A DNA stretch of 64,000 bases from assembly GCA_903856295.1 (NCBI GenBank), contig CAIOBP010000141.1:1-64000 (forward strand), written 5' to 3'. The translations under genes were made by a program, and so were the position numbers. The stretch's first letter is position 1. Each line of letters opens with the position of its first letter. The notes under the pieces were generated by a model, which saw only the letters and a list, made by a program, of their open reading frames with translations, ran no database searches and had not been told where the DNA came from. Below, piece after piece: positions 59,556-64,000 of the stretch. Source of the DNA: an uncultured Rhodospirillales bacterium (GTDB lineage Bacteria; Pseudomonadota; Alphaproteobacteria; Azospirillales; Azospirillaceae).

Positions 59556-60098
59556 TCAGCGTCCCTTCAGCGACGCCAGCAGCGGCAGAATGGTCTGCCG
59601 GACGTCCTCGGGGGTCAGCGGTCCGACGTGTTTATAGCGGATGCGGCCCTGTCCGTCGATGATGAAGCTTTCGGGAGCGCCATAGACGCCGAAATCGATG
59701 GCCACCCGGTTTTCGGTGTCGGCGCCGATGCTGCGGAACGGGTTGCCGGCGGTGGCCAGCCACGCCACCGCGTCCTCCGGCCGGTCGCGGTAGTCGAGGC
59801 CGCGCATGGCCACGCCCTGTTCGCGGGCGAGGCGCAGCAGCACCGGCTGCTCGGCCCGGCAGGGCAGGCACCAGGAGGCGAAGACGTTGAGCAGTTGCGG
59901 CTCGCCGCTGGCCAGATCGGCGGTGTTCAGGCCGTGGGCGTAGCCGGGCAGCGGCGGCAGCTCGAACTGCGGCACCGGCTTGTCGATCAGCGCCGAGGGC
60001 AGGAGATGCGGGTCGCGCCCCAGCCCGGCGGCGAACCACGCGGTCAGGGCGCCGAACGCCAGCAGGGGCAGGAGGTAGAGCAGCTTGCGCGGAGTCAT
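59556..60098 (-). CDS. ccmG: thiol:disulfide interchange protein CcmG/DsbE
   Basis: LLNVFASWCLPCRAEQPVLLRLA; GAPESFIIDGQGRIRYKHVGPLT. Confidence 0.95.
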   Translation of the reverse strand: MTPRKLLYLLPLLAFGALTAWFAAGLGRDPHLLPSALIDKPVPQFELPPLPGYAHGLNTADLASGEPQLLNVFASWCLPCRAEQPVLLRLAREQGVAMRGLDYRDRPEDAVAWLATAGNPFRSIGADTENRVAIDFGVYGAPESFIIDGQGRIRYKHVGPLTPEDVRQTILPLLASLKGR

Positions 60099-60356
60099 GG
60101 GATGCGAGTCTTGTCGAAGGGGGCGGGAGGCGGTATAGCAAAGAGAACCGGGAGGTGCGCTAACACCGCTCGGCCCCTTCTAGGGCTTGGTGTCTGGGGC
60201 TTGGTGATCGTGAGGCAGATCGTGGTCCGCCACACCCGCACCTGAAGCACTAGTAAGGACAGACGATGTTGGTCGCATCGGATCTCCTTCTCGTGATCGC
60301 TGGCCGGGAACCCTTGCCCGGCCGGTTTCACAAAGATACCGGCTTTTCCCTGATGA

Positions 60357-62336
60357 TCAAGCGGTTGCTGCCGCCTGCGCCCGCAGCCGGGTGGCTGGCG
60401 CGCCGATGCGCAACCGGCGGTCGCTGAGGCTGAGCAGGCCGCCCGCGACCATCATCAGCCCGCCGAACCACAGCCAGGGCACCAGCGGATGGTGATAGAG
60501 GCGGAGGGTCAGGGCGCCGGAGCCGTCGCCATCGCCGAGGGCGAGGTAGAGATCGTCGGTCGCCGAGGTGCGGATGGCGGCGTGGGTCAGGTCCATGCCG
60601 GTGACGGTGTAGTGGCGCTGCTCGGGTTCCAGGATGCCGAGAACGTGGCCGTCGCGGCTGACGGTGAAGCGGCCCCGGCGGGCGGTGTAGTTGGGGCCGG
60701 TGGCCTCGCCGACGCTCTCGAAGCTCAGGCTGTAGCCGGCCAGCGGTATGACGTCGCCGGGCCGGGCGGTCAGGATGCGCTCATCGACCCAGGCCGAGGC
60801 GCCGACCATGCCGGCGATGGCCACGCCCAGGCCGGCGTGGGCGAAGGTCATGCCCCAGGCGGCGCGGGGCAGGGCGCGGGCGCGGGCGAGACTTTCGGCG
60901 GCGGGCAGGCGGAACAGGCCGATCCGTCCGGCCCATTCGGCCAGCGCCCCGAAGACGGCCCAGGCGGCCAGGGCGATACCGGCCAGCGCCATCGCCGATG
61001 GCCCGCCGCGCTGCCAGCAGGCGATCAGCACGACCAGCAGGGTCAAGGCGCCGGCCAGGGCGAGCCGGGTCAGGGCGCCGGCAAGGTCGGCGCGCTTCCA
61101 GGGCAGCAGCGGCCCGACCACCATCGCCGCGACCATCGGGATCATCAGCGGCACGAAGGTGGCGTTGAAGAAGGGCGGGCCGACCGAAACCTTGCCGGCG
61201 TTCAGCACATCGAGGAACAGCGGATACAACGTGCCGATCAGCACCGTCGCGGTCGCCGAGGCCAGCAGCAGATTGTTGATCACCAGCGCGCCCTCGCGGC
61301 TGACCGGCGCGAACAAGCCGCCGGCCTTGAGCGCGGGCGCCCGCAGGGCATAGAGCAGCAGCGAGCCGCCGATGGCCACCGAGAGCAGAGCCAGGATGAA
61401 CACGCCGCGCGCCGGATCCACCGCGAAGGCGTGCACCGAACTCAGAATGCCCGAGCGCACCAGGAAGGTGCCCATGAGCGACAGGCTGAAGGTCAGGATG
61501 GCCAGCAGGATGGTCCAACTCTTGAGGGCGTCGCGTTTCTCGACCACGATCGAGGAGTGCAAAAGGGCGGTGCCGGCCAGCCAGGGCATCAGCGAGGCGT
61601 TTTCCACCGGGTCCCAGAACCACCAGCCGCCCCAGCCCAGGGTGTAATAGGCCCACCACGAGCCGAGGGCGATGCCGGCGGTCAGGGCCGACCAGGCGGC
61701 CAGGGTCCAGGGGCGGACCCAGCGCGCCCAGGCGGGATCGACCCGGCCCTCGATCAGGGCGGCGACGGCGAAGGAAAAGGCCATCGAGAAGCCGACATAG
61801 CCGAGATAGAGAAAGGGCGGGTGGAAGGCCAACCCGGGGTCCTGGAGCATCGGATTGAGATCGTTACCGTTGAGCGGCGCCGGGTCCAGGCGCAAGAACG
61901 GGTCCGAGGTGACCAGGATGAACAGCAGGAAGCCCAAGCCGATCATCGCCTGGACCGCCAGCACCCGCGCCTTGAGCGCCGGCGGCAGCGAGTGGCCGCA
62001 GGCGGCGACCGCCGCGCCGAACAGGGCGAGGATGGTCACCCACAGCAGCATCGAGCCCTCGTGATTGCCCCAGACGCCGCTGATCTTGTAGAGCAGCGGC
62101 TTGGTCGAGTGGCTGTTCTGGGCGACGTTGAGCAGGCTGAAATCCGAGACGATGTAGGCGTGCATCAGCGCCGCGAAGGCCAGCCCGATCAGCCCCAGCT
62201 GCGCCAGTGCCGCCGGGCCGGCGAGCGCCATCCAGCCGGCATGGCCGCGCGCGGCGCCGATCAGCGGCAGGGTGGCCTGAACCAGCGCGACGCACAGCGC
62301 CAGCACCAGCGCGAAATGTCCAATTTCGGCAATCAC
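60357..62336 (-). CDS. ccmF: heme lyase CcmF
   Basis: KISGVWGNHEGSMLLWVTILALFGA; GWGGWWFWDPVENASLMPWLAGTALLHS. Confidence 0.97.
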   Translation of the reverse strand: MIAEIGHFALVLALCVALVQATLPLIGAARGHAGWMALAGPAALAQLGLIGLAFAALMHAYIVSDFSLLNVAQNSHSTKPLLYKISGVWGNHEGSMLLWVTILALFGAAVAACGHSLPPALKARVLAVQAMIGLGFLLFILVTSDPFLRLDPAPLNGNDLNPMLQDPGLAFHPPFLYLGYVGFSMAFSFAVAALIEGRVDPAWARWVRPWTLAAWSALTAGIALGSWWAYYTLGWGGWWFWDPVENASLMPWLAGTALLHSSIVVEKRDALKSWTILLAILTFSLSLMGTFLVRSGILSSVHAFAVDPARGVFILALLSVAIGGSLLLYALRAPALKAGGLFAPVSREGALVINNLLLASATATVLIGTLYPLFLDVLNAGKVSVGPPFFNATFVPLMIPMVAAMVVGPLLPWKRADLAGALTRLALAGALTLLVVLIACWQRGGPSAMALAGIALAAWAVFGALAEWAGRIGLFRLPAAESLARARALPRAAWGMTFAHAGLGVAIAGMVGASAWVDERILTARPGDVIPLAGYSLSFESVGEATGPNYTARRGRFTVSRDGHVLGILEPEQRHYTVTGMDLTHAAIRTSATDDLYLALGDGDGSGALTLRLYHHPLVPWLWFGGLMMVAGGLLSLSDRRLRIGAPATRLRAQAAATA

Positions 62337-62342
62337 GATGAG

Positions 62343-62783
62343 TTACGCCTCGGGCCAGAAGTCGGGGGTGTTGATCTGCTCGAATGACCACGGGCAGGTG
62401 TCGGGGAAGGTGCTGCGTGGCAGGCCGGTTTCCCGTTCGGCTTCGACCTGCGCGATGTGATAGGCGTCGGCGATGGCCTCAGGCACTTTCGCCTTGAGGC
62501 TGGGGTTGTCCCTGAGATGCCCTTTCAGGCGGTAGCGCTGCTCCTCGATGCTGAGGCGCCACGACCGGCCCTGGAAACTCGGCTGGTACTGCCATTTCAG
62601 CAAATGCAGCAGGAGCACGTTGAGGCGGTTGATCAGTTCGCGTTTTTCGCTTCTGCCCATGCTTTCGATTTCCTCGGCGACGTTTTCGAGGTCGATGGCG
62701 GCGAGGTTGCCAGCGCGGATCAGCGCCGCCTGCTCCATGGCCCAGGCGTAGAAGTCGTTGTCGTAGCTCGAGGCGGTGCCCAT
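62343..62783 (-). CDS. DUF29 family protein
   Basis: YDNDFYAWAMEQAALIRAGNLAAIDLENVAEEIESMGRSEKRELINRLNVLLLHLLKWQYQP. Confidence 0.93.
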   Translation of the reverse strand: MGTASSYDNDFYAWAMEQAALIRAGNLAAIDLENVAEEIESMGRSEKRELINRLNVLLLHLLKWQYQPSFQGRSWRLSIEEQRYRLKGHLRDNPSLKAKVPEAIADAYHIAQVEAERETGLPRSTFPDTCPWSFEQINTPDFWPEA

Positions 62784-62794
62784 GGCGGTGCCGG

Positions 62795-63265
62795 TCACTT
62801 CGGTTTCAGGGTCGAGACGGCGTGCTGGCCTCCGGTTTCCGGCCCGCCCGCGCGTTTGAGCGCGTCGGAGACCTCGGGCGGCATGTATTTCTCGTCGTGC
62901 TTGGCCAGAACCTCACGGGCTTCGAACAGACCGTCGGGGCGTATCCGGCCCTCGGCGACCACGCCTTGGCCCTCGCGGAACAGGTCGGGCAGCACGCCGG
63001 TATAGATCACCGGCTGGGTGTTCTTGAAGTCGGTAACCGTGAAGCGGACGGTCGGAGTGCCGGGCTCCCGGGCGACGCTGCCTTTCTCGACCATGCCGCC
63101 GAGACGGAAGGCGCGGGTGCCGGTCGGGCGCTGCTTGAGGTCGGTGGGGCTGTAGAAGAACACCAGATTATCCTGGAACGCGGTCAGCACCAGGACGGTG
63201 GCGGCGCCCAGGCCGAGCATGGCGGTCAGCAGGATGTAGAGGCGCCGTTTTTTCTTGAGCGTCAT
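62795..63265 (-). CDS. ccmE: heme chaperone CcmE
   Basis: FRLGGMVEKGSVAREPGTPTVRFTVTDFKNTQPVIYTGVLPDLFREGQGVVAEG; AKHDEKYMPPEV. Confidence 0.96.
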   Translation of the reverse strand: MTLKKKRRLYILLTAMLGLGAATVLVLTAFQDNLVFFYSPTDLKQRPTGTRAFRLGGMVEKGSVAREPGTPTVRFTVTDFKNTQPVIYTGVLPDLFREGQGVVAEGRIRPDGLFEAREVLAKHDEKYMPPEVSDALKRAGGPETGGQHAVSTLKPK

Positions 63266-63477
63266 GGCGCGGCGTCTCCGGCGTCCGCCGCCTCGGCCGG
63301 CCGTTCGCGGCGGGCGGCGCGGGGCGGACGGGCGGCTTCGAGCGCCCTGACCATCGCCTCGCGGCGGCGCAGGCCGGCAAGGGTGGAGGCCAGCGTGCCC
63401 ACGAGCATGATGATCGTGACCGCATAGGCCGGCCAGACGTAGGCGGCGTAACCACCCATTGCAAAATAGTCCGACAT
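63262..63477 (-). CDS. ccmD: heme exporter CcmD
   Basis: MSDYFAMGGYAAYVWPAYAVTIIMLVGTLASTLAGLRRREAMV. Confidence 0.88.
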   Translation of the reverse strand: MSDYFAMGGYAAYVWPAYAVTIIMLVGTLASTLAGLRRREAMVRALEAARPPRAARRERPAEAADAGDAAP

Positions 63478-63675
63478 TTCAATCCAGTGGGCAGGAGGCT
63501 CGGCAGGGGCGCGGGTGAGGCGGTCTTGGCCACGATATTGGCAAAAATCTGGGGTCTGTCCAGCGGCGTTTTGCCGGAGCCGGATTTGCGCTTTTCAAAT
63601 GACGGTGACACCCCATTTGTGTATTCAAATGGTCAGGCGTGTCGACGCCTCCTCGGTTGCGGAGAGGGACGGGTC

Positions 63676-63981
63676 ATGGAGTGGCTGGGAGCGTTGGCCG
63701 TCGTCAGCATCGTGTCCGGGATCACGATCGCGGTAGTGGTGCTGTTGGCGGTTCGCTCGCTGCGCGTCACGCTCAATGACGGTGCCTTGCGTCAGACTCA
63801 GCAGATCAAGCGCCTGATCGAGACCGTGACACTGCTCAATCAACAGCAACAGAGCGCCCATCAGAAGATACAGTTGCTGGCCGAGACCAATCATCAGCTC
63901 GGAGAGGAATTGGCCGCGCTTTATGAGCGGATGGGCGAGGGCGAGCCGGCCTCGGCGCCGACGCCGCGTTTGCTCAACTGA
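63676..63981 (+). CDS. hypothetical single-pass membrane protein with coiled coil
   Basis: MEWLGALAVVSIVSGITIAVVVLLAVRSLRVTLNDGALRQTQQIKRLIETVTLLNQQQQSAHQKIQ. Confidence 0.6.
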   Translation: MEWLGALAVVSIVSGITIAVVVLLAVRSLRVTLNDGALRQTQQIKRLIETVTLLNQQQQSAHQKIQLLAETNHQLGEELAALYERMGEGEPASAPTPRLLN

Positions 63982-64000
63982 AGCGGTTCTTGGCGGCGGC

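Noticed and set aside
60302-60323. GGCCGGG/CCCGGCC hairpin downstream of ccmF
   Set aside because: No T-run follows it in the transcription direction and the stem is short, so it was not called as a terminator.
60489-62387. 632-aa plus-strand ORF, Gln/Arg/Gly rich
   Set aside because: Antisense shadow of ccmF, which has clear conserved motifs.

Overview
This 64 kb GC-rich window looks like alphaproteobacterial (Rhodospirillales-like) chromosome. Most of it is ordinary core gene content: argS-SPOR-nagZ-M50 peptidase-scpA-scpB, two-component genes, tldD, nadE, ligA, phaB, an ABC-2 exporter, cckA-recA, a dGTPase-like gene, icmF, ftsB-pdhA-pdhB-pdhC-lpdA, ribF, a MaoC hydratase, and a ccm cluster carrying embedded crcB and DUF29 genes. 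Three stretches are accessory. (1) About 1-8000 has an IS256-type transposase end abutting a truncated HD-GYP gene, a recombinase C-terminal remnant, an Rpn/YhgA-like nuclease and a degenerate ISAs1-type transposase. It also has a ~312 bp direct repeat (779-1090 and 7105-7416, constant offset 6326) that ends inside the 3' end of tRNA-Ser(GCU), which looks like a tandem tRNA-targeted island. (2) About 20460-22750 is a compositionally atypical islet with orphan proteins, a 16-bp perfect inverted repeat and a 12-bp-phased repeat module. (3) A palindromic intergenic repeat family is scattered through the window. No CRISPR array or rRNA was seen. All calls come from reading the sequence and translations; no database search was run.
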